Of a stretch of DNA of 64,000 bases, positions 18,489 through 28,200 are shown piece by piece. The translations under genes and the position numbers were made by a program. Source of the DNA: Candidatus Eisenbergiella merdigallinarum. Lineage in GTDB: Bacteria; Bacillota; Clostridia; Lachnospirales; Lachnospiraceae. Below the pieces are notes generated by a model. The model made no database searches, was not told the DNA's origin, and saw nothing but the letters and a program-made list of their open reading frames with translations. How positions within the stretch are numbered: position 1 is the first letter of the stretch; the number at the start of each line of letters is the position of its first letter. Location: contig DWXE01000026.1 of the NCBI GenBank assembly GCA_019119355.1, positions 62,001 to 126,000 of the forward strand, written 5' to 3'.

Positions 18489-19901
18489 ATGGAAAAAGTG
18501 AGCCGGGCGCTGGCGGAAAACATGAACTATCTCGACGGGCAGCTGGGAGTGGGAACCAACTTCGACGTGCTGTACCGCGTAATGGAAATCGGCGGAAGGC
18601 AGGCGTGTTTCTATATGATAGACGGCTTCTGCAAGGACGAGGTGATGCAGAAGCTGATGCAGCATTTCATCGGGATCACGCCGGACAAAATGCCGCAGGA
18701 CGCCCACGGGATGAGCAAGCAGCTGGTGCCCTACGGGGAGGTGGATTTAAAGGACAGCTGGCCGGAAATCGAATATTCCGTCATGTCCGGCGTGGTGGCG
18801 CTGTTCATCGACGGCTATGACAGGTGCATTCTGATCGACGCGAGAACCTATCCGGCCCGGGGCGTGGCGGAGCCGGAAAAGGACAAGGTGCTGCGTGGCT
18901 CGAAGGACGGCTTCGTGGAAACGGTGGTCTTCAATACCGCCCTGATCCGCAGGAGGATCCGGAGCCCGCAGCTGCGGATGGAAATGCTGAAGGCGGGAAC
19001 CACATCCCAGACGGACATCGTGATATGCTATATGCAGGACAGGGTGGACCGGGAATTCCTCCAAAAGATTAAGGACCGGATCGGTCAGCTTCAGGTGGAC
19101 GCCCTGACGCTCAATCAGGAGAGCCTGGCGGAATGCCTTTACCGGAGACGGTGGTACAATCCCTTTCCGAAGTTCAAATATACGGAACGGCCGGATACGG
19201 CGGCCGCTCAGGTGCTGGAGGGGAATATCATCCTTCTGGTGGACAATTCCCCTTCTGCCATGATTACGCCCACCACCTTTTTCGACGTGGTCGAGGAAGC
19301 GGACGATTATTATTTCCCGCCGGTTACGGGAACCTATCTGCGGCTGTCCAGGATGCTGATCGCCATCCTCACCTATTTTCTGACGCCGACCTTCCTGCTG
19401 CTGATGCAAAATCCCCAGTGGATCCCGGAATCCTTCGAATTCATCCTTCTGCGGGATACGGTGAACATCCCTCTGATCTGGCAGCTTCTGATCCTGGAAC
19501 TGGCCATCGACGGGCTCAAGCTGGCGGCGGTGAATACGCCGAACATGCTCAGCACCCCCCTGTCGGTGATGGCCGCGCTGGTGCTGGGGGAATTCTCGGT
19601 CAAGAGCGGGTGGTTCAACAGCGAAGTCATGCTGTATATGGCTTTCGTAGCCGTGGCGAACTATACCCAGAACAGCTATGAGCTGGGATATGCTCTGAAA
19701 TTCATGCGCATCATCAACCTGATCCTGACGGCGATATTCGGCGTCTGGGGCTATATCGCGGGAATCCTCGTCCTGATTCTGAGCATCGCCACAAACCGGA
19801 CGGTGAGCAGCCAGAGCTATCTGTATCCCCTGTTCCCCTTCAATGCGAAGCAGCTGGCCCATCAGCTGTTCCGCACCAGGCTTCCGGAGGCCAGAAAGTA
19901 A
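18489..19901 (+). CDS. spoVAF: Spore protein SpoVAF / GerA-type germination protein
   Basis: The 470-residue protein has the GerA-family N-terminal soluble region (about 1-270, with IDGFCKDEVMQKLM and LIDARTYPARGVAEPEKDKV) and a membrane domain of about five helices (about 280-450, with FLTPTFLLL and the PTFFDVVEEADDYYFPP loop before it). GerA A-subunit-like proteins without cognate GerB or GerC, linked to spore Ca-dipicolinate release, are called SpoVAF. It shows that the host forms spores. ATG 18489 follows GGGAG; upstream extensions lie in the terminator-like leader. The other spoVA genes are not in this window. Confidence 0.85.
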   Translation: MEKVSRALAENMNYLDGQLGVGTNFDVLYRVMEIGGRQACFYMIDGFCKDEVMQKLMQHFIGITPDKMPQDAHGMSKQLVPYGEVDLKDSWPEIEYSVMSGVVALFIDGYDRCILIDARTYPARGVAEPEKDKVLRGSKDGFVETVVFNTALIRRRIRSPQLRMEMLKAGTTSQTDIVICYMQDRVDREFLQKIKDRIGQLQVDALTLNQESLAECLYRRRWYNPFPKFKYTERPDTAAAQVLEGNIILLVDNSPSAMITPTTFFDVVEEADDYYFPPVTGTYLRLSRMLIAILTYFLTPTFLLLMQNPQWIPESFEFILLRDTVNIPLIWQLLILELAIDGLKLAAVNTPNMLSTPLSVMAALVLGEFSVKSGWFNSEVMLYMAFVAVANYTQNSYELGYALKFMRIINLILTAIFGVWGYIAGILVLILSIATNRTVSSQSYLYPLFPFNAKQLAHQLFRTRLPEARK

Positions 19902-19965
19902 AATCCGTCGCATCGGGCGGAAACGGCGCGCCGGTTTTGCTTCGGTTAGTCACAGGCAAAAAAAG

Positions 19966-19993
19966 TTGACAGCCCCGAACCGGATGGTATAAT
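19966..19993 (+). promoter_or_regulatory. Promoter of feoAB
   Basis: TTGACA (19966-19971) and TATAAT (19988-19993) with 16-base spacing are perfect hexamers 36 bases before the feoA ATG. Upstream at 19945-19950 is a single GTTAGT half-site; no full DtxR or Fur palindrome overlaps this promoter. Confidence 0.8.
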
Positions 19994-20028
19994 CGAAATG
20001 AGAAAAATTTTCGATCAGAGGCGAGAAG

Positions 20029-20262
20029 ATGACTTTATACGAAGGAAAAACGGGATGCGCTTACAAAGTGCGCGAGCTGTCGATGGAAGAGGGGCTGATG
20101 CGGCGCCTGCAGGCGCTGGGGCTCAACGAGGGAACCGGCGTCCGGGTGCTCAACCGGAAGCGGAAAGGGGCCCTGATCCTGTATGTGCGGGGCACCCGGC
20201 TGGCGGTGGGAAAACACATCAGCGCGCATATCGAAGTGGATCCGGAGGAAGACGAAAGATGA
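20029..20262 (+). CDS. feoA: Ferrous iron transport protein A
   Basis: The 77-residue SH3-like protein has the FeoA core: MRRLQALGLNEGTGVRVLNR, a basic strand, LILYVRGTRLAVGKHISAHI. FeoA is a small cytoplasmic accessory of FeoB. Its stop overlaps the feoB start by four bases (ATGA), so the two are translationally coupled. Confidence 0.93.
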   Translation: MTLYEGKTGCAYKVRELSMEEGLMRRLQALGLNEGTGVRVLNRKRKGALILYVRGTRLAVGKHISAHIEVDPEEDER

Positions 20263-22259
20263 AGCAGGACAGACATATCCACGTGGCCTTTGTGGGAAAT
20301 CCCAACTGCGGAAAGACCACGCTGTTTAACGCGGTGACCGGGGCGAAGCTGAAGGTGGCCAACTGGCCCGGCGTCACGGTGGAAAAATTTGAGGGAAACA
20401 TCGAATATGAAGGGTATCAGCTCAAGCTGGTGGACACGCCCGGAATCTATTCCCTGAGCTGCTACACCATCGAGGAGCAGGTGACCAGAAAGTGCGTGCA
20501 GGACGACGATATCGAGGCCATCGTGAACGTGGTGGACGCGTCCAGCCTGGAGAGAAACCTGTATCTGACCCTTCAGCTTCTGGAGCTGGGAAAGCCCGTG
20601 ATCCTGGCCCTGAACATGATGGATATCGTCAAGGAGCGGGGCATGGAAATCGATTTGCACCGCCTGCCGGAGATGCTGGGCGGGATTCCCGTGGTCCCGG
20701 TATCCGCCGCGAAGCGGACGGGCCTGGACATCCTGCTCCACGCGGTGGTGCATCATTATGAAGAAGGGCCAAAAGAGGACGTCATGAATTATGGGCCGGA
20801 TCTGGAACAGAGGATTTCCCGGCTGGAATCCATGATGAAGGACAAATATCCCAGCCACGCCATGACCCGCTGGCACGCCATCAAGCTCCTGGAGAACGAT
20901 GAGCAGGTGACGGAAGAGCACCCCATGGAAATCGCCGGCATCGTGGACAAAAGCTGCGAAAAGGAGATCATCCATAAGAAGTATCAGTACATAGAAGAAG
21001 TGGTGGCGGAGACGCTATTCCATAAGGAAAAGCGGGCGGCGACCACGGACCGGGTGGACCGCCTGCTGACGCATCCGGTCTGGGGCGTCCCCCTGTTTTT
21101 GTGCATCATGGCCCTGGTCTTTTTCCTCACCTTTGCGGTGGGGGATTTCCTGAAGGGCGGCTTTGAGGCGGCGCTGGCCTGGATTTCCGACGGGGCCAGG
21201 GCGTTGCTGACCGCGGCTTCGGCTTCGGACTGGGTGATTTCCCTGGCGGTGGACGGGGTCATCGCCGGCGTGGGAGGGATCCTGACCTTTCTGCCCAACA
21301 TCTTCATCCTCTTTCTGGCCCTGGGCATTCTGGAGGACTCCGGATACATGTCCCGCGTCGCCTATGTGATGGACGGCATCATGGGGAAGGTGGGGCTGTC
21401 CGGCAGGGCGTTTCTGCCCATGATTCTGGGCTTCGGGTGCACGGTGCCCGCCATCATGGCGACCAGGGCCCTGGAGACGGAGCGCGACAGGAGGAAGGTG
21501 ATGGTGATCACCCCCTTTATGTCCTGTTCTGCCCGGCTTCCGGTATACGTCCTCTTTTCGGACATGTTCTTCCCCGACCACCCCATGCTCCCCGCCTTCT
21601 CCATGTATGTGATCGGTCTGGTGACGGCGATCCTGGTGGCCCTGGTCATGAACGGGCTGGAAAAGGGGAAAGTCAACGATTCGCTGCTCATCGAGCTGCC
21701 GGAGTACAAGCGCCCGAACCCCCGGACGATCCGGGTATACGTCTGGAATAAGCTGAAGGACTATCTGACGAAGGCGGGAACCACTATTTTCGTGGCGTCC
21801 ATCATCATCTGGTTCGTGCTGAATTTCGGGCCGCAGGGAATGGTCGCTCAGGCTGCGGACAGCTACGGAGCCATGATCGGCCGGCTTCTGGTGCCCGTGC
21901 TGGCTCCTGCGGGGCTGGGGATGTGGCAGATCGCGGTCGCCCTGATTTCCGGGCTCTCCGCCAAAGAAGTGGTGGTTTCCAGCTTTTCCGTCCTCTTCGG
22001 AGTGTCCAATGCTAATTCCGCGGCGGGAATGCAGACCATTCTGGACAATCTCCATGCGGTGGACCCCGGCTTCGGAGCGCTCAACGCATTTTGCCTGATG
22101 CTCTTCGTCCTGTTCTATATCCCCTGTGCGGCGACCATCGGAACCGTGAAAAAGGAGAGCGGATCCCTTCGGTTCACCCTGGGGCTGATGGCGTTCTGGC
22201 TGATTTTTGCCTGGGCCTGCAGCGCCGTCGTCTTCCAGCTGGGAACGGCGCTGCTGTAG
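20259..22259 (+). CDS. feoB: Ferrous iron transporter B
   Basis: The 666-residue protein has an N-terminal G domain with G1 GNPNCGKTT (13-21), G2 in NWPGVTVEKFEG, G3 DTPG and G4 NMMD, then a helical guanine-dissociation region. The membrane domain has two Gate segments (LGILEDSGYMSRVAYVMDG and GLSAKEVVVSSFSVLFG) and a FGCTVPAIMATR motif containing the metal-path Cys. It imports Fe2+ across the inner membrane. The length is slightly short of E. coli FeoB and there is no FeoC. ATG 20259 is internal to the feoA stop. Confidence 0.96.
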   Translation: MKQDRHIHVAFVGNPNCGKTTLFNAVTGAKLKVANWPGVTVEKFEGNIEYEGYQLKLVDTPGIYSLSCYTIEEQVTRKCVQDDDIEAIVNVVDASSLERNLYLTLQLLELGKPVILALNMMDIVKERGMEIDLHRLPEMLGGIPVVPVSAAKRTGLDILLHAVVHHYEEGPKEDVMNYGPDLEQRISRLESMMKDKYPSHAMTRWHAIKLLENDEQVTEEHPMEIAGIVDKSCEKEIIHKKYQYIEEVVAETLFHKEKRAATTDRVDRLLTHPVWGVPLFLCIMALVFFLTFAVGDFLKGGFEAALAWISDGARALLTAASASDWVISLAVDGVIAGVGGILTFLPNIFILFLALGILEDSGYMSRVAYVMDGIMGKVGLSGRAFLPMILGFGCTVPAIMATRALETERDRRKVMVITPFMSCSARLPVYVLFSDMFFPDHPMLPAFSMYVIGLVTAILVALVMNGLEKGKVNDSLLIELPEYKRPNPRTIRVYVWNKLKDYLTKAGTTIFVASIIIWFVLNFGPQGMVAQAADSYGAMIGRLLVPVLAPAGLGMWQIAVALISGLSAKEVVVSSFSVLFGVSNANSAAGMQTILDNLHAVDPGFGALNAFCLMLFVLFYIPCAATIGTVKKESGSLRFTLGLMAFWLIFAWACSAVVFQLGTALL

Positions 22260-22280
22260 CGGACGGAGGGGAGAAAGGGC

Positions 22281-22308
22281 TTGATTTCCGCTTCGGATTG
22301 TGTAAAAA
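22281..22308 (+). promoter_or_regulatory. Possible promoter of gltX
   Basis: TTGATT (22281-22286) and TAAAAA (22303-22308), spacing 16, precede gltX by about 60 bases. No T-box sequence (AGGGTGGNACCGCG) is present in this leader. Confidence 0.35.
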
Positions 22309-22371
22309 TAGGATAGCGGCTGACAGGAAGTAGCCGATATTCTGACAGAAAACGGATGGAGGAAAGGGAAA

Positions 22372-23826
22372 GTGACAAAGATCAGAACCCGTTTCGCGCC
22401 GAGCCCCACCGGGCGCATGCACGTGGGCAACCTGCGCACGGCGCTGTACGCCTATCTGGTGGCGAAGCACGCAGGCGGCGATTTCATTTTGAGAATTGAA
22501 GATACCGATCAGGAGCGCTACGTGGAAGGCGCTGTGGACATCATTTACCGGACGCTGCAAAAGACCGGCCTCGTGCACGACGAAGGCCCGGATAAGGACG
22601 GGGGCGCAGGCCCCTACGTGCAGAGCGAACGGCAGGCGAAGGGGATTTATCTGGAGTACGCCAAAAAGCTGATCGAGAAGGGAGAGGCTTATTACTGCTT
22701 CTGCGATAAGGAGCGGCTGGCGACCCTGACCCGGGAAGTGGCCGGCAAGGAGATCAACGTTTACGACAAGCACTGCCTCCATCTTTCCCAGGAGGAAATC
22801 CGGGAAAAGCTGGAAGCTGGAGTTCCCTATGTCATCCGGCAGAACAATCCCACGGAAGGGACGACTTCATTCCACGACGAGATTTACGGGGACATCACGG
22901 TGGACAACGCCGAGCTGGACGACATGATCCTGATCAAGTCCGACGGCTACCCCACCTACAACTTCGCCAACGTGGTGGACGACCATCTCATGGGCATCAC
23001 CCATGTGGTGAGGGGGAATGAATACCTGTCCTCTTCCCCGAAGTACAACAGGCTCTATGACGCCTTTGGCTGGGAGGTTCCGGTCTACATCCACTGCCCG
23101 CTGATCACGGACGAAGAGCATCATAAGCTGTCCAAACGCTGCGGCCACTCGTCCTACGAGGATCTGGTGGAGCAGGGATTTCTGACGGAGGCCATCGTCA
23201 ATTTCGTGGCCCTGCTGGGATGGAGCCCGGAAGGGGAGAACGAGATCTTCTCCCTGGAGGAGCTGGTGAAGGCGTTCGACTACCGCAGGATGTCCAAATC
23301 CCCGGCGGTCTTCGATTACACCAAGCTGAAATGGATGAACGGCGAATACCTGAAGGCCATGGATTTCGACCGCTTTTACGGGATGGCGGAGCCCTATCTG
23401 AAGCGGGCTCTGACGAAGGGGCAGGATCTGAAGAAGATCGCCGCGATGGTCAAGACCAGGATCGAGGTGTTCGCGGATATCGCGGAGATGGTGGACTTTT
23501 TTGAGGAGCTGCCGGAATACGATCCTTCCATGTACGCTCACAAGAAGATGAAAACCACGCCCCAGACCGCCCTGGAAGTGCTCACGGAGCTTCTGCCGCT
23601 TCTGGAAGAGCAGGAGGATTACAGCAACGACGCCCTTTATCAGCTGCTTCTGGATTATGTGGAGAAGAAGGGATGCAAAAACGGTTACGTTCTCTGGCCC
23701 GTGCGCACCGCCGTATCCGGAAAGCAGATGACTCCCGCCGGCGCGACGGAGATCATGGAGATCCTGGGGAAGGAAGAATCGTTAAAACGGATCCGCAGGG
23801 GGATCGGGCTTTTGCAGAACGCCTGA
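22372..23826 (+). CDS. gltX: Glutamate-tRNA ligase
   Basis: The 484-residue class I synthetase has [19 protein letters not shown], where the HIGH box reads HVGN, and the KMSKS box as KLSKRCG in [19 protein letters not shown]. The [16 protein letters not shown] segment is typical of GltX rather than GlnRS. It charges tRNA-Glu, and possibly tRNA-Gln for GatCAB. The start codon is GTG 22372, preceded by GGAGGAAAGGG at ideal distance. The C-terminal anticodon-binding domain (about 330-484) is full length. Confidence 0.93.
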   Translation: MTKIRTRFAPSPTGRMHVGNLRTALYAYLVAKHAGGDFILRIEDTDQERYVEGAVDIIYRTLQKTGLVHDEGPDKDGGAGPYVQSERQAKGIYLEYAKKLIEKGEAYYCFCDKERLATLTREVAGKEINVYDKHCLHLSQEEIREKLEAGVPYVIRQNNPTEGTTSFHDEIYGDITVDNAELDDMILIKSDGYPTYNFANVVDDHLMGITHVVRGNEYLSSSPKYNRLYDAFGWEVPVYIHCPLITDEEHHKLSKRCGHSSYEDLVEQGFLTEAIVNFVALLGWSPEGENEIFSLEELVKAFDYRRMSKSPAVFDYTKLKWMNGEYLKAMDFDRFYGMAEPYLKRALTKGQDLKKIAAMVKTRIEVFADIAEMVDFFEELPEYDPSMYAHKKMKTTPQTALEVLTELLPLLEEQEDYSNDALYQLLLDYVEKKGCKNGYVLWPVRTAVSGKQMTPAGATEIMEILGKEESLKRIRRGIGLLQNA

Positions 23827-23851
23827 GCGGCGAACGGAAAGGAATCCCGTA

Positions 23852-25750
23852 TTGCAGGGAAATAAAGAACAGAACGAGGCGATCGTCTGGAACCGGGGGC
23901 CGGCCATGATTCTGGCCGGGCCCGGTTCCGGCAAGACCTTTACCACGGTGGAGAGGGTGCGGCATCTGATCGAAGTCCATGGGGTGGACCCGGCGGGCAT
24001 CCTCGTCATCACGTTTACGAGGGCGGCGGCCCGGCAGATGAGGGACCGCTTTCTGACCAGGATGGGAGAGACCTTCCATCCCGTCGTATTCGGCACATTT
24101 CATGCCGTCTTTTTTCAAATCTTAAAGACATCCTGTCATTATGATTCCAACAGTATTTTAACGGAAAAAGAGAAGAGAGAGTTTCTTCGCATCGTGCTGC
24201 ACCAACAGCGCGCGGAGGATTCCTTCGATCCGGCCTGGGAAGAAGGGCTCCTTTCGGAAATCGGCCGGGTAAAAAATGCCGGGCAGGGGCTTTCCGGTTT
24301 TCAGAGCGATTGCGTGGAGGCAGAGGAATTCCGGAGGATTTTCGAAGGGTTCTGCCGGCAGATCCAATCGGCCGGCCGGCTGGACCTGGACGATTTTGCA
24401 CCGGCCGTAAAGCGGCTGTTTCAAACGAAGCCGGGCGTTTTGAAGGAGTGGAGACGCCGGTTTCCCTATATTCTGGTGGATGAGTTCCAGGATATCAACG
24501 CGGAACAATATGAAGCGGTGAAACTTCTGGCCGGGGAAGCGGCCAACCTGTTCGTGGTGGGGGACGACGATCAGTCCATCTACGGTTTCCGGGGATCCGA
24601 CCCGTCCATCATGCGGCAGTTCACAAAGGATTATCCGGAAGCCGTTTGCATTCGCCTGAGCGTAAATTACCGGAGCCGTCCGGGGATCGTCCGGGCCGCC
24701 GGGCAGCTGATTTCCGAAAACCGGAACCGGTTTCCGAAGAAAATCCGGGCGGGAAAGGAAACGGTGCGGGAAACGGATGAAGGGAAGGACGGGCCGGCCT
24801 TTTCGGCGCTGTCCCCGGACGGTTCCGTCCGGGTGGGAGCCTTTGCGGACGAGAGGGAGGAAGCGCGCCGGGTCGCGGAGATGATCGGCCGTTTGCAGGG
24901 GAAGGAACCGGGCTGGTCCACGGCCGCCATTTTCAGAACCGCCTCGGGCGCCCTGGCCCTGGCGGAAGCGCTGGAAGCGGAAAAGATTCCCTTTTTCATG
25001 CGGCAGAGGCCGAACAACCCCTATCTCCATCCGGTCTGTCAGGATTTGCTGGCCTACCTGCGGTTTGCCAAACGGGAGCGCTCCAGGGGCAATTTTCTGC
25101 GGATTATGAACCGTCCCTGCCGCTATCTCTCCAGGCAGCTGCTTTCGGAGGGACAGGTTTCCTTCCCGGCCCTCCTTTCGGCCTGCAGGACCAATCCGTT
25201 TCTGTACGGCAACATCAGAAAGCTGCAGGACGATATCGGAAGGATCGCGGGGATGGATCCCTTTGCGGCCGTCCGCTATATCCGGCGCGGGGCAGGATAC
25301 GACCGGTGGCTGCATGAGCTGGAAGGAAAGAAGGGGGAGGAATACGTGAAAATGGCCGATTTCTTCCAGCAGTCGGCGCGGGAATTTCGGACTCTGGAGC
25401 AGCTGGAGGCCCATATCGGGCAATTCGGCCGCAGCCTGGAGGAGGCGCAGAAAAGGGAACGGGCGAAAGAGGGGACAAAAACCGTGGAACTTTTGACCAT
25501 GCACGGGGCGAAAGGGCTGGAATTCGACGCGGTTTTTCTGCCCGGCTGCAACGAAGGGCTGGTGCCCCATAAAAAGAGCGCTTCCGGCGATCAGCTGGAA
25601 GAAGAGCGCAGGATGTTTTATGTGGGGATGACCCGGGCGAAGGAACGGCTGTTTTTGAGCTGGCACCAGAAGAGCGGCGAAGACATCTCGTTTCCGTCCA
25701 GATTCCTGCGGGAATGCGGGTACCGGGAACCCTGGCGCGGCCCGGAGTAA
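23852..25750 (+). CDS. UvrD/PcrA-like superfamily 1 DNA helicase
   Basis: The 632-residue protein has all SF1A motifs in order: I GPGSGKTFTT, Ia TFTRAAARQMRDR, II LVDEFQDIN, III GDDDQSIYGFRGS, IV LSVNYRSRPGIV, V TMHGAKGLEFDAVFLPG and VI MFYVGMTRAKERLFLSW. It is about 100 residues shorter than canonical PcrA/UvrD, mainly in the 2B region and the missing C-terminal tail, so it is a small paralogue. The start is TTG 23852 with AAAGGA upstream; there is no ATG before motif I. It starts 25 bases after gltX. Confidence 0.85.
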   Translation: MQGNKEQNEAIVWNRGPAMILAGPGSGKTFTTVERVRHLIEVHGVDPAGILVITFTRAAARQMRDRFLTRMGETFHPVVFGTFHAVFFQILKTSCHYDSNSILTEKEKREFLRIVLHQQRAEDSFDPAWEEGLLSEIGRVKNAGQGLSGFQSDCVEAEEFRRIFEGFCRQIQSAGRLDLDDFAPAVKRLFQTKPGVLKEWRRRFPYILVDEFQDINAEQYEAVKLLAGEAANLFVVGDDDQSIYGFRGSDPSIMRQFTKDYPEAVCIRLSVNYRSRPGIVRAAGQLISENRNRFPKKIRAGKETVRETDEGKDGPAFSALSPDGSVRVGAFADEREEARRVAEMIGRLQGKEPGWSTAAIFRTASGALALAEALEAEKIPFFMRQRPNNPYLHPVCQDLLAYLRFAKRERSRGNFLRIMNRPCRYLSRQLLSEGQVSFPALLSACRTNPFLYGNIRKLQDDIGRIAGMDPFAAVRYIRRGAGYDRWLHELEGKKGEEYVKMADFFQQSAREFRTLEQLEAHIGQFGRSLEEAQKRERAKEGTKTVELLTMHGAKGLEFDAVFLPGCNEGLVPHKKSASGDQLEEERRMFYVGMTRAKERLFLSWHQKSGEDISFPSRFLRECGYREPWRGPE

Positions 25751-25771
25751 GGGAGCGCTTTCCTGCCGTAG

Positions 25772-25799
25772 AAAAAACCGGCGCATCAAAGCGCCGGTT
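25772..25799 (-). terminator. Intrinsic terminator of the DUF1292 gene
   Basis: Reading leftward, ACCGGCGC TTTGAT GCGCCGGT followed by a T run forms a perfect hairpin that overlaps the DUF1292 stop codon. It lacks a T run in the rightward direction. Confidence 0.85.
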
Positions 25800-26121
25800 C
25801 GTCGTCTGCGTCGATGAGTTCATCGAACTCGCAGCTGTCCAGATATTCGTCGAAAGCTTCTTCCACCTTCTCGTACTCCGCATCGTCTTCGATGTAATCC
25901 AGCGCGGGCTCCTCGTTGGGATCGTCCGGATTCTCGGAATAGCGGTAGAACCAGACTTCTCCGTCCTCGTTCTGCCCGTTTTCATCCAGCGGCATGAGGA
26001 CGATGTAATCCCGTCCCTCCACTTCCAGGATGGTGATGATGGCGCAGGTGACGACGGAACCGTCGTCCAGTTCCAGTTCCACGGTCATCTCTTCTTCCGC
26101 TTCATCGTATTGCTTGCCCAT
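25786..26121 (-). CDS. DUF1292 family acidic protein
   Basis: The 111-residue, very acidic protein has the DUF1292 pattern: MTVELELDDGSVVTCAIITI, then EVEGRDYIVLMPLDENGQ and EVWFYRYSENPDD, followed by an Asp/Glu-rich tail. The family is common in Firmicutes, often near yrrK/yqgF and alaS, and has no assigned function; here it stands alone. Its terminator overlaps the stop codon. Confidence 0.88.
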   Translation of the reverse strand: MGKQYDEAEEEMTVELELDDGSVVTCAIITILEVEGRDYIVLMPLDENGQNEDGEVWFYRYSENPDDPNEEPALDYIEDDAEYEKVEEAFDEYLDSCEFDELIDADDEPAL

Positions 26122-26217
26122 AGTGATCTCCTTTTCCTTTTCTCTGGTCGTAACCTGTGACAGTCCGGCAGGAAAGCCGTACTGCCATGTTCCTCTTCAT
26201 AATACAGGAAGTTGCGG

Positions 26218-26246
26218 TGGCATGCAATCCCTGTTTATGCTATAAT
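26218..26246 (+). promoter_or_regulatory. Promoter of the debranching-enzyme-like gene
   Basis: TATAAT (26241-26246) preceded by TGGCAT (26218-26223) at 17 bases gives a transcription start about 45 bases before the ATG at 26299. Confidence 0.5.
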
Positions 26247-26298
26247 AAAAATATTCTTATGACCGGCGCAGACCGGGGAGAGAATAGGAAGGGGTTTC

Positions 26299-28200
26299 AT
26301 GAAACAGAAGATTACCGTGTCGGAAGGAAGACCCTATCCGCTGGGGATGACGGTGACGCAGCAGGGAGAGATCAACCTGGCGGCCGTGCTGCATGGCAGG
26401 GAGGATTGCGGCGTCATATTATATCCCAGAAAGGGAGGAAGCCGGATCCGCCTGCCGTTTCGTTCCGGAAACAGGGTGGGAAACGTCCGCTGCATGAAGA
26501 TTTGCGGTCTGCGGGCGCAGGATTACGATTATAATTTTTACGTCGGGGACGAAGTCGTCACCGATCCTTATGCCAGGCAGATTCTGGGGAACGAGCGCTG
26601 GGGGAAGACGGTGGACCCGCAGCTGCGGGGCAGGGACGACAGCTTTGCTTTCGACTGGGGGGGCGACGCTTCTCCCATGACGCCGCTGCATGACAGCATT
26701 TTGTATCTGGTGCACGTGAGGGGATTTACCAGACACCCTTCTTCCGGCGTGCGCAGCAGGGGGACCTTCGCGGGCATCGCGGAGAAGATTCCCTATCTGC
26801 GTTCCCTGGGCATCACGGCGCTGGAGCTGATGCCGGCCTACGAGTTCGTGGAGCTGGAGCGAAGGAAGGAGACGCGCCCGGGCAGCAGGGAAAATGCGCC
26901 CCGTCCGGCGGAGGATCTGCCGCAGGAGAATCCCAGAATCAACTACTGGGGATATAAGGAGGGCTTCTACTTCGCGCCCAAGGCGTCCTACAGCAGCTCT
27001 GAGGATCCCGTGACGGAGTTTAAGGGCATGGTGAAGCGCCTCCATGAGAGCGGGATCGAAGTGATCATGCAGTTTTATTTTCCCAAAGAGGTGAAGGAGG
27101 GCTTTATCCTGGAGGTCCTCCGGCACTGGGTTTACGAGTACCATATCGACGGGATCCACCTTTTGGGAGAGCGGATTCCAACGGCCCTTCTGGCCACGGA
27201 TCCCATGCTGGCCAATACGAAGCTCTTCTATTATCAGTTTCCCTGCGAGGAGATCTATGGCTCCCGGGAGGTGCCGGATTACCGGAACCTGGCCTGCTAC
27301 CGGGAGGATTTCCTGTACGATATGAGGCGGTTTTTAAAGGGGGACGAGGATATGCTGGGCAGGGCGCTGTTCCATCTGAAGGAGAACCCTGCGCAGACCG
27401 GAGTTGTGAATTTTATCGCCGGATATGAGGGCTTTTCGCTGGCGGATATGGTTTCCTACGAGAACCGGCACAACGGGGCCAACGGGGAGGACAACCGGGA
27501 CGGCCGGGATTACGAAGCGAGCTGGAACTGCGGCGTGGAGGGAAAGACCCGGCGCCGGCAGATCTGCGACCTGCGCAGGAAGCAGATGAGAAACGCCGTG
27601 GCCCTGCTGTTTTTCGCCCAGGGCACCCCCATGCTGGTTTCCGGGGATGAATTCGGGCAGAGCAGGGAGGGGAACAACAACCCCTACTGCCAGGACAACG
27701 CGATCAGCTGGCTCAACTGGGATCTGACGGAAAAGAACGGGGATTTTCTGGACTTCGTCAGAGCGGCCGTCCGGCTGCGCAGAGAGCATCCGGTCCTGCA
27801 TTTGCCCGGGGAGATGACCATGCTGGATTACATCGCCTGCGGATATCCGGACCTTTCCTACCACGGACGGGAGGCGTGGCGGCTTTCCGTGGAGCGGACC
27901 AGCCGGGAGGCGGGGCTGATGTACTGCGGCAGTTACGCCAGGATCGGGAAAAAGCGGGAGGATGACTTTTTCTACATCGCGTATAACATGCACTGGGAAG
28001 AAAAGGAGCTGGCCCTCCCGGATCTTCCGGAGGGAATGCGCTGGGAAAAGGTGCTGGATACCCGGGACGGGAGCGTCGTTTCAGACGGACAGGAGATAAA
28101 ACGGTCCGTCCGCGTTTCCGGGCGCAGCATTCAGGTTTTGCAGAGCTTTGGGAAACCCGTGAAGGAAGGAAAGAGAGTTGAAGGCGCTACAGCATTTTAA
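26299..28200 (+). CDS. Catalytically dead glycogen-debranching-enzyme-like protein (GH13, CBM48)
   Basis: The 633-residue protein aligns along its length with GlgX/isoamylase: an N-terminal CBM48 (about 10-100), a GH13 barrel (about 130-500, with VHVRGFTRHPSSGV, QGTPMLVSGDEFGQS and GNNNPYCQDNAISWLNWD intact) and a C-terminal beta domain. All four conserved GH13 regions are altered. Region I reads VIMQFYFPKE instead of DVVxNH. Region II is DGIHLLG instead of DGFRFDLA (nucleophile Asp lost). Region III is KLFYYQFP instead of KLIAEPWD (acid/base Glu lost). Region IV is AGYEGF instead of xxHDGF. The frame is open, so this looks like a selected pseudoenzyme, perhaps a glycogen-binding or regulatory protein. 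Confidence 0.85.
   Translation: MKQKITVSEGRPYPLGMTVTQQGEINLAAVLHGREDCGVILYPRKGGSRIRLPFRSGNRVGNVRCMKICGLRAQDYDYNFYVGDEVVTDPYARQILGNERWGKTVDPQLRGRDDSFAFDWGGDASPMTPLHDSILYLVHVRGFTRHPSSGVRSRGTFAGIAEKIPYLRSLGITALELMPAYEFVELERRKETRPGSRENAPRPAEDLPQENPRINYWGYKEGFYFAPKASYSSSEDPVTEFKGMVKRLHESGIEVIMQFYFPKEVKEGFILEVLRHWVYEYHIDGIHLLGERIPTALLATDPMLANTKLFYYQFPCEEIYGSREVPDYRNLACYREDFLYDMRRFLKGDEDMLGRALFHLKENPAQTGVVNFIAGYEGFSLADMVSYENRHNGANGEDNRDGRDYEASWNCGVEGKTRRRQICDLRRKQMRNAVALLFFAQGTPMLVSGDEFGQSREGNNNPYCQDNAISWLNWDLTEKNGDFLDFVRAAVRLRREHPVLHLPGEMTMLDYIACGYPDLSYHGREAWRLSVERTSREAGLMYCGSYARIGKKREDDFFYIAYNMHWEEKELALPDLPEGMRWEKVLDTRDGSVVSDGQEIKRSVRVSGRSIQVLQSFGKPVKEGKRVEGATAF

Noticed and set aside
19941-19955. 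DtxR-type box ahead of feoAB
   Set aside because: Only one GTTAGT half-site is present, without a symmetric partner.
22260-22371. T-box or other tRNA-responsive leader ahead of gltX, and likewise of trpS at 32100-32200
   Set aside because: No AGGGTGGNACCGCG sequence or specifier-loop architecture is present in either leader.
21015-22439. 474-codon open frame on the minus strand
   Set aside because: Antisense to feoB and gltX; no ribosome site or motif.
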